Origin: Bacteroidales bacterium
GTDB taxonomy: Bacteria; Bacteroidota; Bacteroidia; Bacteroidales; F082
Length of the DNA stretch: 64,000 bases
Direction of reading: 5' to 3'
Assembly: GCA_017530365.1 (NCBI GenBank)
Contig: JAFXMK010000006.1
Span: forward strand, 1 to 64,000
Under the pieces are notes generated by a model. It saw only the letters and a program-made list of their open reading frames with translations, made no database searches and was not told the origin of the DNA. A program made the translations under genes and the position numbers. Positions within the stretch are counted from its first letter, which is position 1. Each line of letters opens with the position of its first letter. Positions 32,789 to 40,381 of this stretch are shown in pieces.

Positions 32789-33577
32789 ATGAAAACTTTA
32801 CTATTAAAACCCTGGATCGTATCTATATTGCTTATGTGCTGTTGCCGCCTTGGTTTCGCCCAAATCAACCCCGCAACACCCAAAGCTAGCCATCAAGTGA
32901 CGGATGTTTTCATCCAACAAAACCTACTCTATCCTGAAGCTGATCTCCAGGCGGGAAACAAGGGCAAGGTGGTGGTGGCATTCCGCTTGGATGAGCATGG
33001 CAACGGCAGCGACTATCAGATCAAAGAGACTTTCAGCGATGCCGCCAACGACAATGCTCTGGACATCGTGAAAAAGATCCTTTGGAACCCGGCAACTAAA
33101 AACATGCTCCCTATCGAATCCACCATGGAATATGAGGTGGAATACAGCGCCAAGGCCTACAAACGCTATTGGAAAAAACGCGAGCGTGTTGCCCTTCCTC
33201 TGACTTTGGAAGCCGACAGTAGCTACCATATTTTCGAGATAAGGCAACTGGAAGACGTAGCCAAACCTTATTTTGCGGACGGAAGCAACATGGCGCAATA
33301 CATCCTCAGCAACCTCGAGTATCCGGAATCGGCCAAGATGGCTGAGGTGAATGGCACCGTACGTCTGAACTTCGTCGTGGAAACCAACGGCAACGTCTCC
33401 AACATCACCATCGACAAGTCGGTAGGCGCCGGCTGTGACAACGAGGCCATCCGCCTGTTGCAGGAAACCCACTGGATCCCCGCGGTGAAAGACGGCAAAT
33501 ACGTGAGAAGCCATAACTATCAGGACATCACCTTCAACATAGGAAACAGAAATTATCAGGATGGAAACTCCTATTAG
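32789..33577 (+). CDS. Exported protein with two TonB C-terminal-like domains
   Basis: A 262-residue protein with an apparent signal peptide (IVSILLMCCCRLGFAQ) and two TonB-C domains, at about 33-110 (NLLYPEADLQAGNKGKVVV) and 165-255 (NLEYPESAKMAEVNGTVRL). Single TonB-C domains transfer energy to outer-membrane receptors, but true TonB keeps an N-terminal membrane anchor and proline-rich spacer, which are absent. A periplasmic accessory role is possible. The ATG at 32789 is preferred to an upstream TTG. The stop TAG is the first triplet of a heptamer array with a hairpin element behind it. Confidence 0.8.
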   Translation: MKTLLLKPWIVSILLMCCCRLGFAQINPATPKASHQVTDVFIQQNLLYPEADLQAGNKGKVVVAFRLDEHGNGSDYQIKETFSDAANDNALDIVKKILWNPATKNMLPIESTMEYEVEYSAKAYKRYWKKRERVALPLTLEADSSYHIFEIRQLEDVAKPYFADGSNMAQYILSNLEYPESAKMAEVNGTVRLNFVVETNGNVSNITIDKSVGAGCDNEAIRLLQETHWIPAVKDGKYVRSHNYQDITFNIGNRNYQDGNSY

Positions 33578-33640
33578 TGAGGAGTTAGGAGTGAGGAATA
33601 GCCCGTAGGGCTTTAAGCTAGGTAGATTCGGTAGAAAACC
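33575..33640 (+). repeat. Composite repeat: heptamer array plus GGTAGA hairpin element (copy 1)
   Basis: The TAG stop is followed by units TGAGGAG, TTAGGAG, TGAGGAA, then AGCCC-gta-GGGCT, then TTAAGCTAGGTAGATTCGG and GTAGAAAA. A second copy lies at 40316-40381. The first stem pair inside the hairpin is G-C here and C-G in the other copy. Confidence 0.8.
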
Positions 33641-33657
33641 AATTAATAATAAACGAA

Positions 33658-34584
33658 ATGAGAAAAGTATTTATCACCGCGATGGCGCTCTTTTTTGCCA
33701 TTGCATCTTTTGCACAAGAAGAAAAAACAGAAGGTTGGACCAACAAAGGCAACATTGGCTTGAATTTTTCACAAGTGTCCTTTACCAATTGGGCTGCGGG
33801 CGGACAAAACGCCCTCAACTGGTTGGGCACCTTCCATTATGAAATCAACTATGCCAAGGACAACTTCAAATGGGACAACACCCTGAACGCTGCCTTGGGC
33901 TACAGCTATTTCAACTTCAAGCAGAAGCCCGTGAAGACTGACGACAAGTTGGAATTCACCTCATTGGCCGGCTTAAAGGCCTCCGAACATTGGAATTATA
34001 GTTTGGAGTTCGCCTTCCGTTCCCAGATGGCCAAAGGCTTCGATTATGCGGCTGACTCCACCACCTACATCTCCAAATTCCTGGCTCCCGCCTACATCAG
34101 TTTGGGTATCGGTGCCGAGTGGGTCCCCAACGAACATTTTTCCATCAACATCGCCCCCATCACTGGCCGTGTGACGATCGTCAACGACACCATGCTTGCC
34201 AACCAAGGTGCTTTCGGTGTCAATGCCCTCGACCCGAATGACACTGACATCCATGCGAAAGGCAGCAAGGTCAGGTTCGAGTTCGGCGCCCGTCTGGCAG
34301 CTAAGATGAAATACACCATCATCCAAAACGTGGACTTTGAGTCAAAGCTGGAGCTCTTCTCCAACTACCTCAACCACCCAGAACGCATTGACGTGGACTG
34401 GCAGAACCTCTTCGTCATGAAGGTCAACTCCTGGCTGAACTGCAACTTCGGCACGCATTTGATCTACGACTACGACATCCCCTTCTTCGACCCAGACCCC
34501 ATCACAGGCGAACTTGTCAAAGACCCGAACTCGAAGATCCAATTCAAGGAAGTCCTGAGCGTAGGAGTATTATTCAATTTATAA
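33658..34584 (+). CDS. DUF3078 outer-membrane beta-barrel protein
   Basis: A 308-residue exported protein with signal peptide MRKVFITAMALFFAIASFAQ. It opens with GWTNKGNIGLNFSQVSFTNWAAGGQNALNWLG, the hallmark of DUF3078. Alternating hydrophobic strands and the final aromatic/hydrophobic residues VGVLFNL fit an outer-membrane barrel. The family is common in Bacteroidetes and its role is unknown. Its stop is followed by a heptamer array that overlaps the start of the phosphoesterase gene. Confidence 0.88.
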   Translation: MRKVFITAMALFFAIASFAQEEKTEGWTNKGNIGLNFSQVSFTNWAAGGQNALNWLGTFHYEINYAKDNFKWDNTLNAALGYSYFNFKQKPVKTDDKLEFTSLAGLKASEHWNYSLEFAFRSQMAKGFDYAADSTTYISKFLAPAYISLGIGAEWVPNEHFSINIAPITGRVTIVNDTMLANQGAFGVNALDPNDTDIHAKGSKVRFEFGARLAAKMKYTIIQNVDFESKLELFSNYLNHPERIDVDWQNLFVMKVNSWLNCNFGTHLIYDYDIPFFDPDPITGELVKDPNSKIQFKEVLSVGVLFNL

Positions 34585-34611
34585 TTAAGAATTTAGAATT
34601 AAGAGTGAAGA
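34582..34611 (+). repeat. Heptamer array (TTAAGAA units) bridging two genes
   Basis: After the TAA stop the units are TTAAGAA, TTTAGAA, TTAAGAG, TGAAGAG. The GTG start of the next gene (34605) lies in the junction of the last two units. Confidence 0.78.
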
Positions 34612-35099
34612 GGATCGGTATCCTATCGGATACACACGGAACCATCATCCCGCAGGTCTTTGATTTTTTCAAGGACGTGGACGAGATTTGGCATGCCGGT
34701 GACATCGGAAACATCGAAACCGCTGAACAGCTCGCAGCCTTCAAGCCGCTGCGGGCTGTTCACGGCAACATCGACGACCACATCGTCCGTTTGCAATACC
34801 CCGAAGACCTCTTCTTCCAAGTGGAGGACGTCCACGTCTATATGACCCATATCGGGGGCTATCCCGGCCATTACATGCCGGAAGTCAGAACCATTCTCCA
34901 AGACAAGAAACCGGAACTATACATCTGTGGGCATTCCCACATCCTGAAGGTGATCTACGACAAGAACCTTAACCTGCTGCACATCAACCCAGGCGCCGCA
35001 GGCACCTCAGGATTCCATAAACAAATCACGATGGTGCGCTTCACCATCGACGGGAAAGAATTCCGAGATATGGAAATCTTTGAAAAAGTTAGGAGTTAG
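34605..35099 (+). CDS. Metallophosphoesterase, YfcE/MJ0936 family
   Basis: A 164-residue calcineurin-like phosphoesterase. Metal-binding motifs are intact: GILSDTHG, HAGDIGN, VHGNID, MTHIGG and CGHSHI. Family members act on phosphodiesters in vitro; the natural substrate is unknown. The GTG start at 34605 is preferred because MKRIGILSDTHG is the family N-terminus. That start lies in a heptamer array, and the last residues KVRS and the stop are made by another array, so both ends of the gene are formed by repeats. Confidence 0.92.
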   Translation: MKRIGILSDTHGTIIPQVFDFFKDVDEIWHAGDIGNIETAEQLAAFKPLRAVHGNIDDHIVRLQYPEDLFFQVEDVHVYMTHIGGYPGHYMPEVRTILQDKKPELYICGHSHILKVIYDKNLNLLHINPGAAGTSGFHKQITMVRFTIDGKEFRDMEIFEKVRS

Positions 35100-35160
35100 G
35101 AGTGAGGAGTTAGGAGTATTTTCTAGCTACTCCTCACTCCTAACTCCTCACTCCTAACTC
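35088..35160. repeat. Facing heptamer arrays forming a long hairpin (AGTTAGG/AGTGAGG units)
   Basis: The plus array (35088-35118) runs from the last codons of the phosphoesterase gene. The minus array (35160-35128) follows the stop of the DUF4293 gene. They pair over about 33 bp with a few T/G mismatches around a 9-nt loop, so this is probably a bidirectional terminator. Confidence 0.85.
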
Positions 35161-35665
35161 ATCTGATCCTGTCCACCGACTGGACTTTCTTGATGTCTTT
35201 CCTCAAGCCGGCAGAGGCGACCAGCATCATGATCAGCGCAACAAGCGGCAAGAAAGCACCAAAGGCAGGCCATCTGAAGGATGGAGCTGCAGCGATCTGG
35301 GCACCCGTCTTCATCAGATAATAGACGAAAATGGTGGCAATCAGCACAACCAAAATGGCAACACTAATCCTCGAAAGCTTGAACAGTTTGATGAACTGCT
35401 GCAGCTTCACTGCGCGGAAAATCGACATCGAAATATAAAAGTTGATGAGGATGACCGCCACGGTAAGGATCAGCAAAGGCAAGGTATAGATACTGCTGAA
35501 CGACACATTAGCATTAGACGCCACCGAGACGATATCAACTTCATGGATAAACAGTTTGTAATAAGTGCCGTATTCATCAAGATACGATGCTATGGGCATA
35601 AAAAACATCCCTCCCAAAATGAGAGCCGATAAAAAGAAAAAGATGGATTGTACTCTTTGTTTCAT
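35159..35665 (-). CDS. DUF4293 family membrane protein
   Basis: A 168-residue inner membrane protein with four predicted helices: near the N-terminus (IFFFLSALILGGMFFMPIA), then YTLPLLILTVAVILINFYI, ISVAILVVLIATIFVYYLM and FGAFLPLVALIMMLVASAG. The start MKQRVQSIFF and the overall layout match DUF4293, a Bacteroidetes family often found next to rho, as here: rho is divergently transcribed 186 bp away. Function unknown. Confidence 0.88.
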   Translation of the reverse strand: MKQRVQSIFFFLSALILGGMFFMPIASYLDEYGTYYKLFIHEVDIVSVASNANVSFSSIYTLPLLILTVAVILINFYISMSIFRAVKLQQFIKLFKLSRISVAILVVLIATIFVYYLMKTGAQIAAAPSFRWPAFGAFLPLVALIMMLVASAGLRKDIKKVQSVDRIR

Positions 35666-35689
35666 GGTTTATCTAAGATTTTAAGGCTG

Positions 35690-35697
35690 CAAAGATA
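35690..35697 (-). promoter_or_regulatory. -7 box of the DUF4293 gene
   Basis: TATCTTTG on the minus strand, 24 bp before the start. Confidence 0.6.
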
Positions 35698-35725
35698 AGA
35701 ATTTACAGAAAAACACAAAAAAAAC

Positions 35726-35755
35726 TTGACATGTTCATGAATTTCATTATTTTTG
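35726..35755 (+). promoter_or_regulatory. Promoter of rho
   Basis: TTG (35726-35728), 19 bp, then TATTTTTG (35748-35755). It leaves a leader of roughly 90 nt before the rho ATG, long enough for attenuation, although no hairpin is obvious. Confidence 0.75.
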
Positions 35756-35851
35756 CAGCGCTTTTTTCAAAAAAGCCCGTTCACAATACACGATTGCATC
35801 CCGTCCGGTGATCAATCATTATTCCCCTGAAATTATTCTTTTTTAAACCTC

Positions 35852-37792
35852 ATGTATAAGATTTATGAATTGAACGATAAGACTTTGGAAGATCTGAAGA
35901 TTATCGCTATTGAACTTGGCATCGATGACGAAGGTCGCACCAAGCAACAATTGATTTTTGACATCATCGACCATCAAGCCGAACATCCAGAAACCGTTAG
36001 GAAACCACAAAAAAAAGCTAAAGAAAACACCGAAAACAACAATAACGGAGGAGCCCAGGGAGCACAAGAAGCTCAAGCTCCAAAGAAACGTGGCAGAAAA
36101 CGCAAAGGTGAAAAGCCGGAAAACGGTGAAGCCGTTGAACCGAGCGTGAAAGAAGAGGCCCCTGCCCCATCCAACGATTCCGAAGTAAAAACCGACGCTC
36201 CAACGGAACCGAAACAAGCCAAGAAAAGGAAAAGAATCAATAAGGAAGAAAAACCTGTCGCCCAGGAGATCCCCTTCCCAAAAGAAGAGCCTGTCACCGA
36301 GCCAGCCCAACAAGAAGGCGAGCCCAAGATGAAGCGCGAGAAACGCCCGAGAATCAACCGCGAGAACAACGGCGCACCGGCTCCTGTCCTGCCAACTCCA
36401 AAGGAAAACCAGGAAAGACCCCAAGAGCACAAAGAGGTAAAAGAAACCGCTGAACCCGTCATCCCTGCTGAGCCTAAAGAAAGAGAGCAAAGAGAACCCA
36501 GAGATCATCAGCAAGGCAGGCATAACAACAACGGACATCAGCAACAGGGAAATCAAAATAATCAAAACAACCAGAACAACTCGAACAACCAGAACAACCA
36601 AAATGGTCAGAGGGAGCAGCAACAGAATGCTGAAAAGGCTGAGAAGCAGCGTCGCGACGAGATGATCAACGAATTTGACAGCGTCGTGGAGGCCGAGGGA
36701 GTATTGGAAATCATGCCGGAAGGCTTCGGTTTCCTGCGTTCCTCCGACTACAACTACCTCTCCTCCCCTGACGACATCTACGTCTCCACCTCACAGATCA
36801 AGCTCTTTGGCTTAAAGACCGGCGACACCGTTCAAGGTTCCATCCGTCCTCCGAAAAGCGGCGAGAAGTTCTTCCCATTGGTGAAAGTTGACTATATCAA
36901 CGGACGTCGTCCCGAAGAGGTCCGCGACCGTATCCCCTTCGACTTCCTGACGCCCTTGTTCCCGAACGAGAAGTTCACCATCACCGGACACAAAGGCGGC
37001 ACCATCTCCACCCGTATCATGGACATGTTCGCCCCTATTGGCAAAGGCCAGCGTGGCTTGATCGTGGCACAGCCCAAGACCGGTAAGACCGTGTTGCTGA
37101 AAGAAGTCGCCAACGCCATCGCCGCCAACCACCCCGAGGTGTATCTGATCATCCTCCTCATCGACGAACGTCCTGAGGAAGTCACCGACATGCAGCGCAG
37201 CGTCAATGCCGAGGTTATCGCCTCCACCTTCGACGAGCCTGCATCGAAGCACGTTCAGATCGCCAATATCGTGCTGGAGAAAGCCAAGCGCCTCACCGAG
37301 TGCGGTCACGATGTGGTCATCCTGCTCGACTCCATCACCCGTCTGGCACGCGCCTACAACACCGTCTCTCCTGCCTCCGGCAAGGTACTCACCGGTGGTG
37401 TGGAAGCCAATGCTCTCCAGAAGCCGAAACGCTTCTTCGGTGCTGCCCGTAAGATCGAGAATGGCGGATCACTCACCATCTTAGCCACCGCCCTTATCGA
37501 CACTGGATCCAAGATGGACGAAGTCATCTTCGAGGAATTCAAAGGCACAGGCAACATGGAGCTCCAGCTCGACCGTCGTCTGTCGAACAAACGTATCTTC
37601 CCAGCCATCGACATCGTGGCTTCAGGTACACGCCGCGACGACTTGTTAGTCGATGAGACCACCCTCGCCCGCGTCTGGGCACTGCGCACTCACTTCGCCG
37701 ACATGACTCCCGTGGAAGCCATGGAATTCCTGAAAGACAAGGTTGCCAAGACCGTCAGCAACGAAGAGTTTTTGATGAGCCTCGACAAATAA
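35852..37792 (+). CDS. rho: Transcription termination factor Rho with long disordered insert
   Basis: A 646-residue hexameric RNA helicase that ends transcription. The N-terminal helix bundle ([22 protein letters not shown]) is followed at about residues 50-265 by a low-complexity, highly charged segment rich in Lys, Glu, Pro, Gln and Asn, including QNNQN-type runs. The RNA-binding fold ([14 protein letters not shown]) and RecA-type ATPase follow: Walker [13 protein letters not shown] (about 408), [13 protein letters not shown] and the Q/R-loop region [16 protein letters not shown]. Classical Rho is ~420 residues. Such inserts are known in Bacteroides, where they promote phase separation. It is followed 3 bp later by the lolA-like gene. 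Confidence 0.96.
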   Translation: MYKIYELNDKTLEDLKIIAIELGIDDEGRTKQQLIFDIIDHQAEHPETVRKPQKKAKENTENNNNGGAQGAQEAQAPKKRGRKRKGEKPENGEAVEPSVKEEAPAPSNDSEVKTDAPTEPKQAKKRKRINKEEKPVAQEIPFPKEEPVTEPAQQEGEPKMKREKRPRINRENNGAPAPVLPTPKENQERPQEHKEVKETAEPVIPAEPKEREQREPRDHQQGRHNNNGHQQQGNQNNQNNQNNSNNQNNQNGQREQQQNAEKAEKQRRDEMINEFDSVVEAEGVLEIMPEGFGFLRSSDYNYLSSPDDIYVSTSQIKLFGLKTGDTVQGSIRPPKSGEKFFPLVKVDYINGRRPEEVRDRIPFDFLTPLFPNEKFTITGHKGGTISTRIMDMFAPIGKGQRGLIVAQPKTGKTVLLKEVANAIAANHPEVYLIILLIDERPEEVTDMQRSVNAEVIASTFDEPASKHVQIANIVLEKAKRLTECGHDVVILLDSITRLARAYNTVSPASGKVLTGGVEANALQKPKRFFGAARKIENGGSLTILATALIDTGSKMDEVIFEEFKGTGNMELQLDRRLSNKRIFPAIDIVASGTRRDDLLVDETTLARVWALRTHFADMTPVEAMEFLKDKVAKTVSNEEFLMSLDK

Positions 37793-37795
37793 ACT

Positions 37796-38404
37796 ATGAA
37801 AAAACTGATCGCTTTACTGGCATTATGCCTATTTGTCGTCCAGCTTCAAGCCCAGGATGTCAACCTGTTGAACAGCATCAGAGCTGCCAACGGGAAAATC
37901 AAGACCTTTGAGGCAGACTTGGCGAACACCCTTGTAAAACCTAAGAAGACCACTACTCAGGAAGGCAAGCTCTATTTTGTCGCGCCATACGAATTTGCCG
38001 CTATGTTCAATACGGGAAAGTACATGATCGTCAATGAGAAGAAGATCAATATGGAGATTGGACTGTTTTCCGGCACCTACAGACTCAGGGATGGCGGCAT
38101 GATGAAGTCACTCAGCAACATCTTTCTCTATGGTTTCCAAGGCAAGACCCAAGAACTTGCCGATGAAAACGGCTTTAGCCTAACGACCAAGACCGAAGGT
38201 GGCTTTCACATCGTCACCGGAACCATCAAGAAAAAGAAATTGATCGGCATCGGCTACAAGCAGGTGGTTTTCAAATACTACACCGACAGCCTACTGCTCA
38301 AGGAAATCGTCCTATTCGACTACAGCGGCAACATGGATATCTATACCATCTCCAACGTCAAATACGACGTGGCAATGGACCAGAGCCTCTTTGAGATAAG
38401 GTGA
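37796..38404 (+). CDS. LolA-like outer membrane lipoprotein carrier protein
   Basis: A 202-residue periplasmic protein with signal peptide MKKLIALLALCLFVVQLQAQ and a LolA-type half-barrel fold: FEADLANTLVKPKKTTTQEGKLYFVAPYEF matches the opening strands of the family. LolA carries lipoproteins from the LolCDE exporter to the outer membrane. A LolC/E-like permease gene lies at 14.7 kb. It follows rho by 3 bp and is probably cotranscribed. Its TGA stop is the first triplet of a heptamer array facing the mpl gene. Confidence 0.85.
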   Translation: MKKLIALLALCLFVVQLQAQDVNLLNSIRAANGKIKTFEADLANTLVKPKKTTTQEGKLYFVAPYEFAAMFNTGKYMIVNEKKINMEIGLFSGTYRLRDGGMMKSLSNIFLYGFQGKTQELADENGFSLTTKTEGGFHIVTGTIKKKKLIGIGYKQVVFKYYTDSLLLKEIVLFDYSGNMDIYTISNVKYDVAMDQSLFEIR

Positions 38405-38482
38405 GAGATGAGAGGTTAAAGGTTAAAGGTTAAAGGTGATAATAGAAAAAACTCTAACCTCTAACCTTTAACCTTTAACCTA
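38402..38482. repeat. Facing heptamer arrays forming a hairpin (GGTTAAA units)
   Basis: On plus, beginning at the lolA-like stop: TGAGAGA, TGAGAGG, then TTAAAGG three times, then TGATAAT. On minus, after the mpl TAG: GTTAAAG twice, then GTTAGAG twice. The two sides can pair over about 23 bp. Nearly every unit carries TGA, TAA or TAG on its sense strand. Confidence 0.87.
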
Positions 38483-39832
38483 AAACAGCCCCTTCAAATC
38501 CTCCGTGGTGAGGCCATTGAAATCGCCAGAACTCATAAAAGCGCCAACGACATTTTGCCGTTGGCCTTTTTGTAACAGGTCCACGAGCTCAATCTTGTTA
38601 TGCACCACCTTTAAATCGGGACGACCGAAGCCTTGGATGATGCGCTCATCCGGCATCAGCTCCAGCTTCTTGATGGCCACGGCGTGAGGATCGTAAAACA
38701 CGATGGCCTGGTCGGCGAGTTTCAAGGCATCACGATAATGGTCGATGAACACCTCGCTGAGGCTGCTGTAGGTATGCAGTTCAAACACGGCCAACAGATG
38801 CTTCTCAGGGAATTGTTCGCGCAAAGCCTTCACGCTGGCATTCACCTTTGACGGCGCATGGGCAAAGTCACGGAAGATGTAGTTGTCGCCATTGTCGAAC
38901 AACAGCTCCAAACGGCGTGCCGCACCTTTGAAGGACTCAATGGCATCATAGAATTGTGCATCGGTAACGCCCAGCTGTCGGCACACCAATTTCGCAGCGT
39001 TGATGTTCTTCATGTTGTGGCTGCCAAACACACCCACTTCCTTCTTGCCGCCATCAGGCAGGATTAAAGCAGCTTTCAGTCCATCGCTTTCAAAAGGATG
39101 CACACCATAACCGAAGGTATTGCATTGCGCGCCTTGGGCTATCTTCTCAGCTTCTACATCCGTCTGGTCATAGATCAGGCAGCCACCAGGCTCGATGGTA
39201 CGGACAAAGATGCGGAACTGTTCCAGATAATTGTCGAAGGTCGGAAATACATTGACATGGTCCCAACCGATGCCGCTGATGACGGCGATATGCGGATGGT
39301 AATGATGGAACTTCGGCACACGGTCGATAGGCGAAGTGAGGTACTCATCCCCTTCCATCACCATGTACTTGGCCGAATCGCTGAGGCGCACCATCACGTC
39401 GAAACCCTCCAGCTGCGCGCCCACCATGAAATCCGTCTCAATGCCCACGTGTTTCAGCACATGCAGAATCATCGAGGTAATGGTGGTCTTGCCATGGCTG
39501 CCGCCGATGACGATGCGGGTCTTGTCCTTGCTTTGTTCGTAAAGATACTCGGGATAGGAATACACCTTCAAACCCAACTCCTGGGCACGCACCAGCTCAG
39601 GATTGTCGATACGAGCATGCATGCCCAAGATGACGGCATCGTAGGTGTTGTCAAGCTTCTCGGGATACCAACCCCATTGCGGCGGGAGGATGCCTTCGTT
39701 GGCAAGACGTGACTTCGAGGGCTCGAAGATCTCGTCGTCCGAACCTATGACTTCGTAACCCTTGCGGTGCAAGGCAATGGCGAGGTTGTGCATGGCACTG
39801 CCTCCTATGGCGATAAAATGAACCTTTTTCAT
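38480..39832 (-). CDS. mpl: Mur ligase: Mpl/MurC-type UDP-N-acetylmuramate ligase
   Basis: A 450-residue Mur ligase. The N-terminus MKKVHFIAIGGSAMHNLA is a nucleotide-binding motif, the ATP-binding P-loop is GGSHGKTTITSMIL, and HPHIAVISGIGWDHVNVFPT and FRDFAHAPSKV are central and C-terminal motifs. Length and the HNLAIAL and DFAHAP forms fit Mpl, which attaches recycled L-Ala-gamma-D-Glu-mDAP tripeptide to UDP-MurNAc; MurC (L-Ala addition) is the alternative. The open frame extends ~140 codons further, but that part is antisense to msrC, so 39832 is chosen. A one-mismatch -7 box (TACCTTTA, 39861-39854) precedes it. Confidence 0.85.
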   Translation of the reverse strand: MKKVHFIAIGGSAMHNLAIALHRKGYEVIGSDDEIFEPSKSRLANEGILPPQWGWYPEKLDNTYDAVILGMHARIDNPELVRAQELGLKVYSYPEYLYEQSKDKTRIVIGGSHGKTTITSMILHVLKHVGIETDFMVGAQLEGFDVMVRLSDSAKYMVMEGDEYLTSPIDRVPKFHHYHPHIAVISGIGWDHVNVFPTFDNYLEQFRIFVRTIEPGGCLIYDQTDVEAEKIAQGAQCNTFGYGVHPFESDGLKAALILPDGGKKEVGVFGSHNMKNINAAKLVCRQLGVTDAQFYDAIESFKGAARRLELLFDNGDNYIFRDFAHAPSKVNASVKALREQFPEKHLLAVFELHTYSSLSEVFIDHYRDALKLADQAIVFYDPHAVAIKKLELMPDERIIQGFGRPDLKVVHNKIELVDLLQKGQRQNVVGAFMSSGDFNGLTTEDLKGLF

Positions 39833-39874
39833 AGTCGATTGTTTAAGAAGCCGTAAAGGTAAGCATTTTTGACG

Positions 39875-39882
39875 TATTTTTG
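39875..39882 (+). promoter_or_regulatory. -7 box of msrC, leaderless arrangement
   Basis: TATTTTTG ends only 4 bp before the ATG at 39887. With the usual distance from this box to the transcription start, the mRNA would begin at or next to the start codon. Confidence 0.6.
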
Positions 39883-39886
39883 CCTC

Positions 39887-40348
39887 ATGGAAGAAAAAGA
39901 AAAAACATACCAACTTTTGTTGAAACAAGCGAAGTCGTTGCTCGAAGACGAGACCAACCTGATCGCCAACATGAGCAACCTCAGCTCGTTGATCCATTTC
40001 ACCTTTGGTTTCTGGTGGACCGGCTTCTATTTCGTTGACGGCAACCAACTGGTATTGGGACCATTCCAAGGTCCGTTGGCCTGCACAAGAATCCCCTTTG
40101 GTAAAGGCGTTTGCGGCACGGCATGGAAGGAAAAGAGAACCCTCGTCGTCCCTGACGTGGAGCAGTTTCCCGGCCATATCGCATGCAGCAGCGAGTCGCG
40201 AAGCGAGATTGTAGTGCCCATCTTCAAGGACGGCGAAGTCTGGGCAGAGCTCGACATCGACAGCAAGGAGCTGAATACGTTTGATGATGTTGACAAGCAA
40301 TGGCTGGAGCAAATCGTTAAGGAGTTAGGAGTGAGGAATGCCCCGTAG
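39887..40348 (+). CDS. msrC: Free methionine (R)-S-oxide reductase (GAF domain)
   Basis: A 153-residue GAF-domain enzyme. All three family cysteines are seen: LACTRIPFGKGVCGTAW (about 66 and 76) and HIACSSESRSEIVVP (about 100). It reduces free methionine-R-sulfoxide with thioredoxin-type reductants in the cytosol. The ATG at 39887 is the family start, 4 bp after a -7 box, suggesting a leaderless message. The last residues ELGVRNAP and the TAG stop are encoded by a heptamer array and hairpin element, so the natural C-terminus has been replaced. It is followed by a MATE transporter gene and probably shares its transcript. Confidence 0.93.
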   Translation: MEEKEKTYQLLLKQAKSLLEDETNLIANMSNLSSLIHFTFGFWWTGFYFVDGNQLVLGPFQGPLACTRIPFGKGVCGTAWKEKRTLVVPDVEQFPGHIACSSESRSEIVVPIFKDGEVWAELDIDSKELNTFDDVDKQWLEQIVKELGVRNAP

Positions 40349-40381
40349 GGGTTAAAGCTCGGTAGAATTGGTAGAGAAGAA
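40316..40381 (+). repeat. Composite repeat: heptamer array plus GGTAGA hairpin element (copy 2)
   Basis: Units GTTAAGG, AGTTAGG, AGTGAGG are followed by CCCC-gta-GGGG and then TTAAAGCTCGGTAGAATTGG with GTAGAGAAG. It matches copy 1 at 33575-33640 over about 60 bp. The TAG in the hairpin loop ends msrC, and a TTG in the element (40368) starts the MATE gene. Confidence 0.82.

Noticed and set aside
39833-40312. N-terminal extension of the Mur ligase frame
   Set aside because: This part is antisense to msrC and lacks similarity to Mur ligases; MKKVHFIAIGG is the natural start.
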